A stretch of 29,316 nucleotides of DNA. Origin: Anaerolineales bacterium UBA7227. Lineage in GTDB: Bacteria; Chloroflexota; Anaerolineae; Anaerolineales; Villigracilaceae. Position 1 is the first letter of the stretch. The number at the start of each line of letters is the position of its first letter. The notes under the pieces were generated by a model that had not been told where the DNA came from, ran no database searches, and was given only the letters and a program-made list of their open reading frames with translations. Below, piece by piece: positions 23,592 to 29,316 of this stretch. The stretch is from positions 1 to 29,316 of the forward strand of contig DKTP01000103.1 of the NCBI GenBank assembly GCA_002473085.1. Direction: 5' to 3'. The translations under genes and the position numbers were made by a program.

Positions 23592-24272
23592 ATGGTCTCC
23601 CTCCTCCGTTGGAGCGTTTACCTCGTCATCAAAGTTGGGTTGTCCATACTCTGCCGCACGGACGCGCAGGGCATGGAGCGCGTCCCCGCGCGCGGGCCGC
23701 TGATCGTCGTCTCGAACCATACGGGGTCGCTTGAAGTCCCCATGCTGTTCGCGCAGTTGTGGCCGCGTCCCGTCACCGGCTGGGCGAAGGCCGAAACCTG
23801 GGACAAACCCTTTTTCAATTGGCTGTTCACGCTCTGGGGCGCGATCCCCGTCCGCCGCGGCGAAGCGGATATGTCCGCGCTGCGGGCCGCGCTGGAGAGG
23901 CTGGAGCAGGGATACATCCTCGGTGTGGCGCCCGAAGGGACGCGCAACAAGACGGGGAAACTTCTGCGGGCGCATTCGGGCGCGGCGATGCTGGCGCTGC
24001 GAAGCGGCGCGCCCGTCCTGCCGATCGCGCATTGGGGCGGCGAGAATTTCCTCCCCAATTTGAAACGCCTGCGCCGCACGAATTTTTCGATCCGCGTCGG
24101 GAGGCCGTTCCTCGTCCAAAAGAGCGGGGACAGGATCACGCGCGAAGAGCGGCAGCAAATCGTGGACGAGATGATGTATCAACTCGCGGCGCTCCTGCCC
24201 GAGGAATATCGCGGAGAGTATCGGGACCTCTCGCGGGCGACGACGAAGTTTTTAAAATTCGACCTCGCATAA
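23592..24272 (+). CDS. PlsC-like 1-acyl-glycerol-3-phosphate acyltransferase family protein
   Basis: A 226-residue membrane-associated acyltransferase. A hydrophobic N-terminal segment (about 5-20) precedes the acyltransferase core. Block I is SNHTGSLEVP with His43, but the acid at the HX4D position is Glu48, not Asp. Block II has IPVRRGEAD (about 80-88). Block III is APEGTRNKTG (about 113-122), the glycerol-phosphate-binding motif, and VLPIAHWGGE follows. It probably acylates a lysophospholipid, after or beside the lipid kinase gene upstream. No ribosome site precedes ATG 23592; a repeat occupies that position. It converges with the GNAT gene, without a clear terminator between. Confidence 0.88.
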   Translation: MVSLLRWSVYLVIKVGLSILCRTDAQGMERVPARGPLIVVSNHTGSLEVPMLFAQLWPRPVTGWAKAETWDKPFFNWLFTLWGAIPVRRGEADMSALRAALERLEQGYILGVAPEGTRNKTGKLLRAHSGAAMLALRSGAPVLPIAHWGGENFLPNLKRLRRTNFSIRVGRPFLVQKSGDRITREERQQIVDEMMYQLAALLPEEYRGEYRDLSRATTKFLKFDLA

Positions 24273-24313
24273 CCTGCGCCGACATCAGAGGGCGTTTTGT
24301 AAATTATATTTTT

Positions 24314-24344
24314 CGGACACGGATTTCACGGACAAATACGGATT
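24314..24344. repeat. Short 9-10-base repeats between convergent genes
   Basis: CGGA cores at 24314, 24320, 24329 and 24339, with units like ACGGATTTC, ACGGACAAAT and ACGGATTTT. It is A/T rich, unlike its surroundings, and abuts the stop codon of the GNAT gene. Confidence 0.5.
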
Positions 24345-24346
24345 TT

Positions 24347-24781
24347 TTATTCAAACTTGTAAAAATACACGTTCGTCTCCCACTTTTTAAATCCCACTTT
24401 TTGATACAGGCGGTTGGCGGACTCGCGTCGGGGGTTGGAGGTGAGGGCGACGCCGTCCGCGCCTTTTTGACGGGCGATCTCAAGGGCGCGCCGGACCAAC
24501 TCGACGGCGATGCCGCGGCCGCGTGCCGCCTCGTCCACGACGACGTCTTCGATTCGGGCGCGGACGCCGGTCGGGGCGCGGTAAACGACGAGGGTCAGCG
24601 CGCCGACGATTTGTCCCGAGTCGTCGCGGGCGGCGAGGAGGGTGGACGCGTCGGAGGAAACAAGAGCCGTCAAAACGTCACGCGTGAGGCGGGGGGAGGA
24701 AATCTTGAGCTGGGGGATGAGCCGCGCGAGCGCGTCGAGCAGTTCGTCCGTCGCGGCGGAGATAAGTTCGACGCGGGTCAT
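24347..24781 (-). CDS. GNAT family N-acetyltransferase
   Basis: A 144-residue single-domain acetyltransferase. VVDEAARGRGIAVELVRRAL (about 83-102) is the acetyl-CoA pyrophosphate-binding loop, and SNPRRESANRLYQKVGF (about 112-128) is the usual final helix-strand. The substrate is unknown. ATG 24781 overlaps the stop of the upstream phosphatidylcholine synthase gene as ATGA, so the two are translationally coupled. An upstream in-frame start would lie deep in that gene and is rejected. Confidence 0.87.
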   Translation of the reverse strand: MTRVELISAATDELLDALARLIPQLKISSPRLTRDVLTALVSSDASTLLAARDDSGQIVGALTLVVYRAPTGVRARIEDVVVDEAARGRGIAVELVRRALEIARQKGADGVALTSNPRRESANRLYQKVGFKKWETNVYFYKFE

Positions 24782-25497
24782 TTCGATTGAACGCGCGAAC
24801 GCGGCCAGAGGCTGAGTCCGATGTAATAAGCGACGTAGACGAAGGAGGCGTAGACGATCCACATCGGTACGTCGGGATAGAGGATGACGCCGACGACGCC
24901 GAGCGCGCCGTAGAGGTAACTGAGGACGATGGTGAGAATTCGGAGGCGGCTGGCGCGCGTGGGATAGACGTACTTGATGGGGACGAAGACCATGACGGTG
25001 AAAAAGGCGATGAAGGCAAAGTTAATCCAGGGGTTCAGCCCCAGGATGAGCATGTAGATTGCGACGACGTTCCAGTAATCGGGGAAGCCCTTGAAAAAAT
25101 ATTCGTCAGTGGAGTCGGTCTTGGCGTCCACCTGGGTGAATTGGTAAGCTGAGGCGATGAGAATGGCAAAGGCCGTGGGAAGCGCGAGCGCGGGTGGAAG
25201 GAGATCCGCTTCAACGAGAAACAGCGCGGGGACGACGGCATAGTTGAGGTAGTCGAGGAGGTTGTCGAGCAGGGCGCCGTCGAGAGCGCGTGCGTAGGTC
25301 TTCACGTCTGCCCAGCGGGCGAGGAAACCGTCCGCGCCGTCCACGATCATCGCGATCAACATCCAGAGGATGGCGGGTTTCCATTGATGGGCGAAGACGG
25401 CGCGCAGGGCGAGAAATCCCCACACCGCGCCGGTGGCGGTGAAGAGGTGGACGCTCCAGGCCAGGAAAGTTCGTGTCTGAATAAGAGAGGTTTTCAC
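24778..25497 (-). CDS. pcs: Phosphatidylcholine synthase-like CDP-alcohol phosphatidyltransferase
   Basis: A 239-residue integral membrane enzyme with about 7-8 hydrophobic helices. Its catalytic motif is DG-x2-AR-x12-G-x3-D-x3-D: Asp56-Gly57, Ala60-Arg61, Gly74, Asp78 and Asp82. The 12-residue gap, rather than the usual 8, is the known signature of bacterial phosphatidylcholine synthase, which condenses CDP-diacylglycerol with choline. WSVHLFTATGAVWG near the N terminus and KGFPDYWNVVAIYM plus FVPIKYVYPTR later also match that family. GTG 25497 is the chosen start because it gives the family's length and N terminus; no ATG exists nearby and TTG 25506 is an alternative. It overlaps the GNAT gene by ATGA. 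Whether choline is really used needs testing. Confidence 0.85.
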   Translation of the reverse strand: MKTSLIQTRTFLAWSVHLFTATGAVWGFLALRAVFAHQWKPAILWMLIAMIVDGADGFLARWADVKTYARALDGALLDNLLDYLNYAVVPALFLVEADLLPPALALPTAFAILIASAYQFTQVDAKTDSTDEYFFKGFPDYWNVVAIYMLILGLNPWINFAFIAFFTVMVFVPIKYVYPTRASRLRILTIVLSYLYGALGVVGVILYPDVPMWIVYASFVYVAYYIGLSLWPRSRVQSK

Positions 25498-25562
25498 GAT
25501 CAGCAAGGTTCCCGCGTAGAAATCGACCGAGGAGAATTTTCCGCTTTGGAGAGGATACGGCA

Positions 25563-25568
25563 AGTATA
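25563..25568 (-). promoter_or_regulatory. -10 box of the pcs-GNAT operon
   Basis: TATACT on the minus strand at 25563-25568. Transcription would begin near 25556, leaving a leader of about 60 bases. It faces away from the tatD -10 box at 25606-25611. Confidence 0.5.
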
Positions 25569-25605
25569 CGCTATTTTGCAGCCCGGCTGAGCCGCGGCGG
25601 GCTGA

Positions 25606-25611
25606 TATAAT
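25606..25611 (+). promoter_or_regulatory. -10 box directly before tatD
   Basis: GATATAATCCC with TATAAT at 25606-25611 and ATG at 25621, 9 bases apart. No Shine-Dalgarno; the mRNA should be leaderless or nearly so. Confidence 0.65.
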
Positions 25612-25620
25612 CCCTTCGCC

Positions 25621-26445
25621 ATGCGCCTCGCCGACACGCACTGCCATCTCAACTTTCGCCAATTCGACGCGGACCGCGCGTCCATGCTGGCGCGCGCCAA
25701 AGCCGCGGGCGTGGAGCGCTTCCTCGTGCCAGGACTCGACCACCGCTCCAGCGCGGACGCGCTCCAGCTGGCCGAGTCCGACGCGGCCATCTACGCGGCG
25801 GTCGGGTTCCATCCCACCGAGTTGGAGGAGTTCAGCGAGGCGACGTTCGAACAGGTCCGCAAACTGGCGGCGCATCCCAAAGCGGTCGCGGTCGGCGAGA
25901 TCGGTCTGGACCATTATTGGGTGAAGGACGAAGCGCAGCGGGCGCGTCAGCGCGACGCGCTAAAGCGGCAGTTGGACTTCGCGGCGGAGATCGGCAAACC
26001 AGCCGTCATCCACATGCGCGAGGAGAACGACGCCTGGATGGGAAGCGCCTCCGTCGAACTGTTGGAAATCCTGTCTGAATGGCGCTCGCGCCTGGTCTCG
26101 GAAAATCATCCGCTCGCCGAACGGCCCGGCGTCCTGCACTCCTTCAACGGGACGCTGGAGACGGCGCAGAAAGCCGTCGCAATGAATTTCTTCATCGGCG
26201 TCACCGGTCCCGTCACATACAAGAACGCCGACCAAAAACGCGCCGTCATCTCCCAGCTGCCGCTTGCCCGGCTGCTGATCGAAACCGACTCGCCCTTCCT
26301 CGCCCCCGTCCCGCAGCGCGGCAAACGCAACGAACCTGCCTTCGTCGTTGAAATTGCTGATAAAATTGCAGAAATAAAATTCAAAAAAATGGACGAGGTC
26401 GCCGCCGTCACCGCCGACAACGCGGCCCGCCTCTTCCGTTGGTGA
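25621..26445 (+). CDS. tatD: TatD family metal-dependent hydrolase / DNase
   Basis: A 274-residue TIM-barrel hydrolase. Metal ligands and motifs run in order: DTHCHLNF at the N terminus, VGFHPTE (about 61-67), GEIGLDHYW (about 91-99), IHMRE (about 126-130), the HSF of block IV and ETDSPFLAPVPQRGKRNEP near the end. TatD proteins act as 3'-5' exonucleases in DNA repair, although some relatives are deacylases. It is slightly longer than most because of an insertion around residues 130-165 (WMGSASVELL to NHPLAERPG). The start is set by the adjacent -10 box. Three bases separate it from the polyprenyl synthetase gene, so the two form an operon. Confidence 0.93.
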   Translation: MRLADTHCHLNFRQFDADRASMLARAKAAGVERFLVPGLDHRSSADALQLAESDAAIYAAVGFHPTELEEFSEATFEQVRKLAAHPKAVAVGEIGLDHYWVKDEAQRARQRDALKRQLDFAAEIGKPAVIHMREENDAWMGSASVELLEILSEWRSRLVSENHPLAERPGVLHSFNGTLETAQKAVAMNFFIGVTGPVTYKNADQKRAVISQLPLARLLIETDSPFLAPVPQRGKRNEPAFVVEIADKIAEIKFKKMDEVAAVTADNAARLFRW

Positions 26446-26448
26446 GAC

Positions 26449-27414
26449 TTGAACAATACGATTATCACAACCTCCATTCAGGAACAAATCCGCCAGGTTG
26501 AAGATCTCATGCGCGCCCAGGGCGAGAACTGCAACCCCGACATGCGCGCCGCCCTCGATCATCTGCTCTCGGCCGGCGGCAAACGCATCCGTCCCACGCT
26601 CACCCTGCTGGTCGGCGGGATGCTGGACGGCCCGCCCGCGCAGCTCGTCACCCTCAGCGCGGCCGCCGAACTGCTCCACACCGCCACCCTCGTCCATGAC
26701 GACCTGATCGACGGCGCCCTCCTGCGACGCGGCGCGGAGACGTTGAACGCGCGCTGGTCCTCCGCCGCCACCGTCCTGACGGGAGACTTCCTCTTCGCCC
26801 GCGCCGCCAAACTCGCCGCCGACGTCAATCACCTGCCGCTCACGCGGCTCTTCGCCGAAACGCTCGCCGTCATCGTCAACGGCGAATTGACGCAACTGTT
26901 CTCGGCGCGCGGCGTCATCAACCGCGAGAACTACTACCAGCGCATCTACGCCAAGACCGCCTCGATGTTCGAAATGGCGGCGCAGGCCGCGGCCATCATC
27001 AGCGTCGAGGACGCGGAGATCCGCGAGACCATCCGAAAATTCGGATACGAACTCGGCATGGCCTTCCAGATCGTGGACGACCTGCTCGACTTCACCGGCG
27101 ACCAGGCTGCAGTCGGCAAGCCGCTCGGCTCGGACCTCCTGCAGGGACTCGTGACCCTCCCGGCCATCTACTACGCCGAGACGAATCCCGACCACCCCGA
27201 CGTCCGCTCGCTGGCCGCGGGCGGCTGGGGCGACCACGAACGCATGGAGCGGCTCGTCCAATCCATCCGCGCCAGCGACGCCATCCGCCAGGCCATGCGC
27301 GAGGCCGAGCAGCGCGTCGACAGCGCCGTCGCCTGCCTCGCCCCCTTCGACGACCGCGAGGAACGCGCCGCGCTCGAAAACCTGGCGCGCTACGTGGTGG
27401 ACCGAAAAATCTAA
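26449..27414 (+). CDS. Polyprenyl (trans-isoprenyl) diphosphate synthase
   Basis: A 321-residue soluble all-helical enzyme. The first aspartate-rich motif is VHDDLID (Asp84, Asp85, Asp88), the second is VDDLLDFTGD (Asp210, Asp211, Asp214), and GGKRIRP (about 43-49) binds isopentenyl diphosphate. It extends an allylic diphosphate, making precursors for quinone side chains or carrier lipids. Chain length is not set by visible features alone. The proposed start is TTG 26449, three bases after tatD, with GGTGAG as a weak ribosome site; the first ATG (26509) would remove the N-terminal helix. The stop overlaps the yceD start as TAATG. Confidence 0.9.
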   Translation: MNNTIITTSIQEQIRQVEDLMRAQGENCNPDMRAALDHLLSAGGKRIRPTLTLLVGGMLDGPPAQLVTLSAAAELLHTATLVHDDLIDGALLRRGAETLNARWSSAATVLTGDFLFARAAKLAADVNHLPLTRLFAETLAVIVNGELTQLFSARGVINRENYYQRIYAKTASMFEMAAQAAAIISVEDAEIRETIRKFGYELGMAFQIVDDLLDFTGDQAAVGKPLGSDLLQGLVTLPAIYYAETNPDHPDVRSLAAGGWGDHERMERLVQSIRASDAIRQAMREAEQRVDSAVACLAPFDDREERAALENLARYVVDRKI

Positions 27415-27926
27415 TGACCAACCCCCGCAAACCCTTCCGACTGAACGTCGGCTTCATCGTCGGCAACGAAGTCGGCTTCAGCAACGAATTCCCCTTCGAC
27501 TTCGACAAGGTCCAGATCGAGGACGACCTCGAGCTGCGCGACTTCCACGGCTCGGCCATCCTCGGACGCACGCCGCAGGGACTGCTGCTCACGGGCGCGT
27601 TCGAAGCCACGACCAGCCTGGAATGCGCGCGCTGTCTGCGCGAGTTCGATCAAATTCTCCGCTGGGAAATGACCGAGTTATACGCCTTCAACGAAAAATC
27701 CGTGACCGACTCCGACCTGATTCTCCCCGACGACGCGCACATTGACCTCGCCCTCCTCCTGCGCGACTACGCGTTGATCGAGATCCCCGCCAGCCCGATC
27801 TGCAAACCCGACTGCAAGGGACTCTGCCCCACCTGCGGGCAGGACCTCAACCAGAAAGACTGCGGTCACCGCGCCGAAGCGGACGACTCCCCCTTCTCTA
27901 CTCTCAAAGACCTGCTCAAAAATTAG
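27414..27926 (+). CDS. yceD: YceD / DUF177 family protein
   Basis: A 170-residue protein with the family's Cys-rich end: ECARCLREF (about 64-72) and CKPDCKGLCPTCGQDLN (about 125-141), probably a metal site. YceD-type proteins usually lie just before rpmF (ribosomal protein L32) and are implicated in 23S rRNA or large-subunit maturation. Here no rpmF follows: the next gene is convergent (the Rieske gene). The start codon overlaps the previous stop (TAATG), so translation is coupled. No clear terminator is seen in the 66-base gap downstream, only a small TACGC/GCGTA hairpin. Confidence 0.9.
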   Translation: MTNPRKPFRLNVGFIVGNEVGFSNEFPFDFDKVQIEDDLELRDFHGSAILGRTPQGLLLTGAFEATTSLECARCLREFDQILRWEMTELYAFNEKSVTDSDLILPDDAHIDLALLLRDYALIEIPASPICKPDCKGLCPTCGQDLNQKDCGHRAEADDSPFSTLKDLLKN

Positions 27927-27992
27927 ACTCTATCAGGGAGCGCGCAATACGCCCTGCGTAAGAGACGTTCTCTCATGTCGACGCGGGAAAGC

Positions 27993-28349
27993 CTACGCCT
28001 GTTCCTTCGGGATTCCGATCTGGATCGTCCCATCCGTCACGCGGACGGGGTAGGCGGGGACGTCCACCACGGCGGGCATCTTCATCACCTTCCCGCTGCG
28101 GACGTCGAATTCCGCGCCGTGCCGCGGGCAGACGATGTTGTATCCGTCGAGTTCGCCGTCGCCGAGCGGACCGTCGTCGTGCGTGCAGACGTCGCCGATG
28201 GCGAAGAGCCGTCCCGCGATATTAAAGATGACGATGGGACGATCGCCGATGTCCACAAAGAGACGCTGGCCATTGGGGAGTTCTGAAACCGGCGCGATCT
28301 CAAAAAATTCCAGTTGGGCTTCTTCAAAAGTTGTGTAGTTGAAAGTCAT
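27993..28349 (-). CDS. Rieske [2Fe-2S] ferredoxin-like protein of the SUF operon
   Basis: A 118-residue soluble Rieske protein. The cluster ligands are Cys55 and His57 (CTHDDGPL) and Cys74 and His77 (CPRHGAEFD). It resembles the ferredoxin component of ring-hydroxylating oxygenases and the NirD-type subunit. In Actinobacteria and Chloroflexota small Rieske genes often occur inside SUF operons, which fits this place, 39 bases after sufU. Its role there, whether electron donor or cluster acceptor, is not established. GGAAA upstream of ATG 28349 is a plausible ribosome site. It converges with yceD. Confidence 0.9.
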   Translation of the reverse strand: MTFNYTTFEEAQLEFFEIAPVSELPNGQRLFVDIGDRPIVIFNIAGRLFAIGDVCTHDDGPLGDGELDGYNIVCPRHGAEFDVRSGKVMKMPAVVDVPAYPVRVTDGTIQIGIPKEQA

Positions 28350-28388
28350 GTCATTTCCACAGTGATGATGGTTTCGGCGCGACGGTTT

Positions 28389-28784
28389 TTACTCCACCAG
28401 GTCATCGCCCGCTTCCCCCAGTCCATAGACTCCCGCCTTCAAGACCTTGAGCGAAAGCAGGGCGCACTTCAAGCGGACCGGGCCGAGGTCAATGCCGAGC
28501 ATGTCGAGGATGTCTTGCTTGCCAAGTTTCTTCACTTCCTCGACGGGTTTGCCGATGATGGCTTCCATCAACAAGTCGGCGGAAGCCTGCGAGATGGCGC
28601 AGCCGTGACCGTCGAAGCGCGCCTCGGCAATCGTCCCGTCCGCGTCCACGCGCAGGTCAATCTGGATGTGGTCGCCGCAGAGAGGATTGTTATCCGCGAA
28701 CGAAATATCGTGCGGGTCGAGGCGGCCGCGATAGGAGGGATTCTTGTAATGCTCGATGATGACTTCGCGATAGAGATCGTCCAT
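28389..28784 (-). CDS. sufU: SufU-type iron-sulfur assembly protein
   Basis: A 131-residue protein with the IscU/NifU-N fold. Conserved residues are Cys36 and Asp38 (NPLCGD), Cys62 (GHGCAIS) and Cys107 (RLKCALL). Between the second and third Cys is the longer insertion typical of SufU over IscU. SufU holds zinc and takes sulfur from the persulfide of SufS, its neighbour. The opening MDDLYREVIIEHYKNPSYRG is typical of the family. Upstream of ATG 28784 lies an 8-base repeat array (28786-28861) instead of a clear ribosome site. Confidence 0.95.
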   Translation of the reverse strand: MDDLYREVIIEHYKNPSYRGRLDPHDISFADNNPLCGDHIQIDLRVDADGTIAEARFDGHGCAISQASADLLMEAIIGKPVEEVKKLGKQDILDMLGIDLGPVRLKCALLSLKVLKAGVYGLGEAGDDLVE

Positions 28785-28785
28785 T

Positions 28786-28861
28786 GGTCGAATAGTCCGT
28801 TAGTTTGGTAGTCGGATGGTCAATTGGTCTGGTAGTCAAATAGTCGGATGGTCGGATGGTC
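28786..28861 (-). repeat. 8-base repeat array upstream of sufU
   Basis: RGTC cores fall every 8 bases at 28786, 28794, 28810, 28818, 28826, 28834, 28842, 28850 and 28858, with a degenerate one at 28802. Typical units are AGTCGGAT, GGTCGGAT and GGTCAATT (plus reading). The array starts two bases outside the sufU start codon. The same core is found at 10330-10362. Confidence 0.9.
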
Positions 28862-28885
28862 ATCTCGATCAAGCAACGGCTACGC

Positions 28886-28917
28886 GACCACGCGACCAAG
28901 CGACTATAAGACTACGA
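28886..28917 (+). repeat. Inverted 8-base repeat array in the sufS-sufU gap
   Basis: Units GACCACGC, GACCAAGC, GACTATAA and GACTACGA place GACY every 8 bases at 28886, 28894, 28902 and 28910. GACY is the complement of the RGTC core of the neighbouring array, so the two arrays are inverted and can pair in 4-5-base blocks every 8 bases. Confidence 0.8.
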
Positions 28918-28923
28918 GATTGT

Positions 28924-29316
28924 TCACCCAAAGAGTTTTTTGACTTTGTAGATCCCGTTGACCAGCAAGTCAACTTCGTCCCTCGTATTATACAGATAGA
29001 ACGAGGCGCGGCTGGTGGCAGGGATGCCGAATTTCTCGTGGAGCGGCTGCGCGCAGTGATGCCCCGCGCGGACGGCGATCCCGTCCCGGTCGAGGATTTG
29101 CGCCACGTCGTGCGGATGGACGCCGTCCAGCGTGAACGACGCGACGGCTCCCTTCTTGTCCGCCGAGGGGCCGAAGACCTTCACGCCGGGAATCTCCTCG
29201 AGACGTTCCAGCGCGTATTCGATGATCTCATGTTCGTGCGCGGAGATTTTGTCCATGCCGATCGCGGCCAGGTAGTCCACGGCCGCGCCGAAACCGACTG
29301 CCTCGGCAATGGCGGG
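28924..29316 (-). CDS. sufS: Cysteine desulfurase SufS, C-terminal part (cut by window edge)
   Basis: The visible 130 residues are the C-terminal domain of a class V PLP-dependent cysteine desulfurase. RAGHHCAQPLHEKFG contains the catalytic cysteine that carries the persulfide, and the following SRASFYLYNTRDEVD is the standard group-II (SufS) segment. The reading frame is open through the right edge, so the PLP lysine and the start lie outside the window. It would supply sulfur to SufU, encoded next downstream; 139 bases of repeats separate the two genes. Confidence 0.95.
   Translation of the reverse strand, partial: PAIAEAVGFGAAVDYLAAIGMDKISAHEHEIIEYALERLEEIPGVKVFGPSADKKGAVASFTLDGVHPHDVAQILDRDGIAVRAGHHCAQPLHEKFGIPATSRASFYLYNTRDEVDLLVNGIYKVKKLFG

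Noticed and set aside
28786..28917. Possible CRISPR-like array
   Set aside because: The units are only 8 bases with no separate spacers, no leader and no cas genes; it is a tandem minisatellite.

Overview
The window looks like a chromosomal segment of a GC-rich member of the Chloroflexota, most likely class Anaerolineae. This is an inference from gene content: a TIGR03663-type membrane glycosyltransferase fused to an NHL propeller, a lipoprotein with an Nbr1-like four-tryptophan Ig domain, a DUF4332 helix-hairpin-helix protein, ADP-forming acyl-CoA synthetases, and short-period tandem repeats between genes. No rRNA, CRISPR array, prophage, transposase or replication origin is visible. Coding density is high and no stretch over 300 bases lacks a gene. 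The longest non-coding stretch, about 230 bases at 1687-1917, holds two divergent promoters and a strong palindrome.

Layout. 1-3425: a NagD-type HAD phosphatase, a surface lipoprotein (minus strand), a DUF4332 protein and the methyltransferase RlmN. 3436-9117: the glycosyltransferase-NHL fusion, then sucC-sucD with a nested stem-loop repeat between them. 9219-12532 (minus): an M24 aminopeptidase, a short-chain dehydrogenase and a GT4 glycosyltransferase. 12641-15720: tRNA-Thr(CGU), a CinA-domain amidase converging on tsaD, and a second M24 peptidase. 15755-16305: a GxxExxY gene bracketed by inverted arrays of a 9-base repeat. 16254-22147: a selenium/molybdenum-cofactor neighbourhood with selA, a small membrane protein, an ADP-forming acetyl-CoA synthetase, a YqeC-MocA fusion and a second MocA-like nucleotidyltransferase. 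22181-25497: a small helical protein and a lipid group (diacylglycerol-kinase-like protein, PlsC-like acyltransferase, and a phosphatidylcholine synthase coupled to a GNAT acetyltransferase). 25621-27926: a tatD, polyprenyl synthetase, yceD operon. 27993-29316 (minus): the 3' half of a SUF iron-sulfur operon (sufS cut by the window edge, sufU, Rieske ferredoxin).

Regulation. Many genes have a TATAAT box, often followed by CCC, only 7-12 bases before the start codon. This predicts leaderless or nearly leaderless mRNAs. Other genes have a normal leader with a Shine-Dalgarno sequence. Several minus-strand genes have arrays of 7-, 8- or 9-base repeats right before the start codon.

I see no wholly new multi-gene system. 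The observations most worth following are the phosphatidylcholine synthase signature, the YqeC-MocA fusion beside selA, the GxxExxY cassette whose repeat encodes the end of SelA, the in-register 7- and 8-base arrays, and the start-codon-proximal TATAATCCC promoters.
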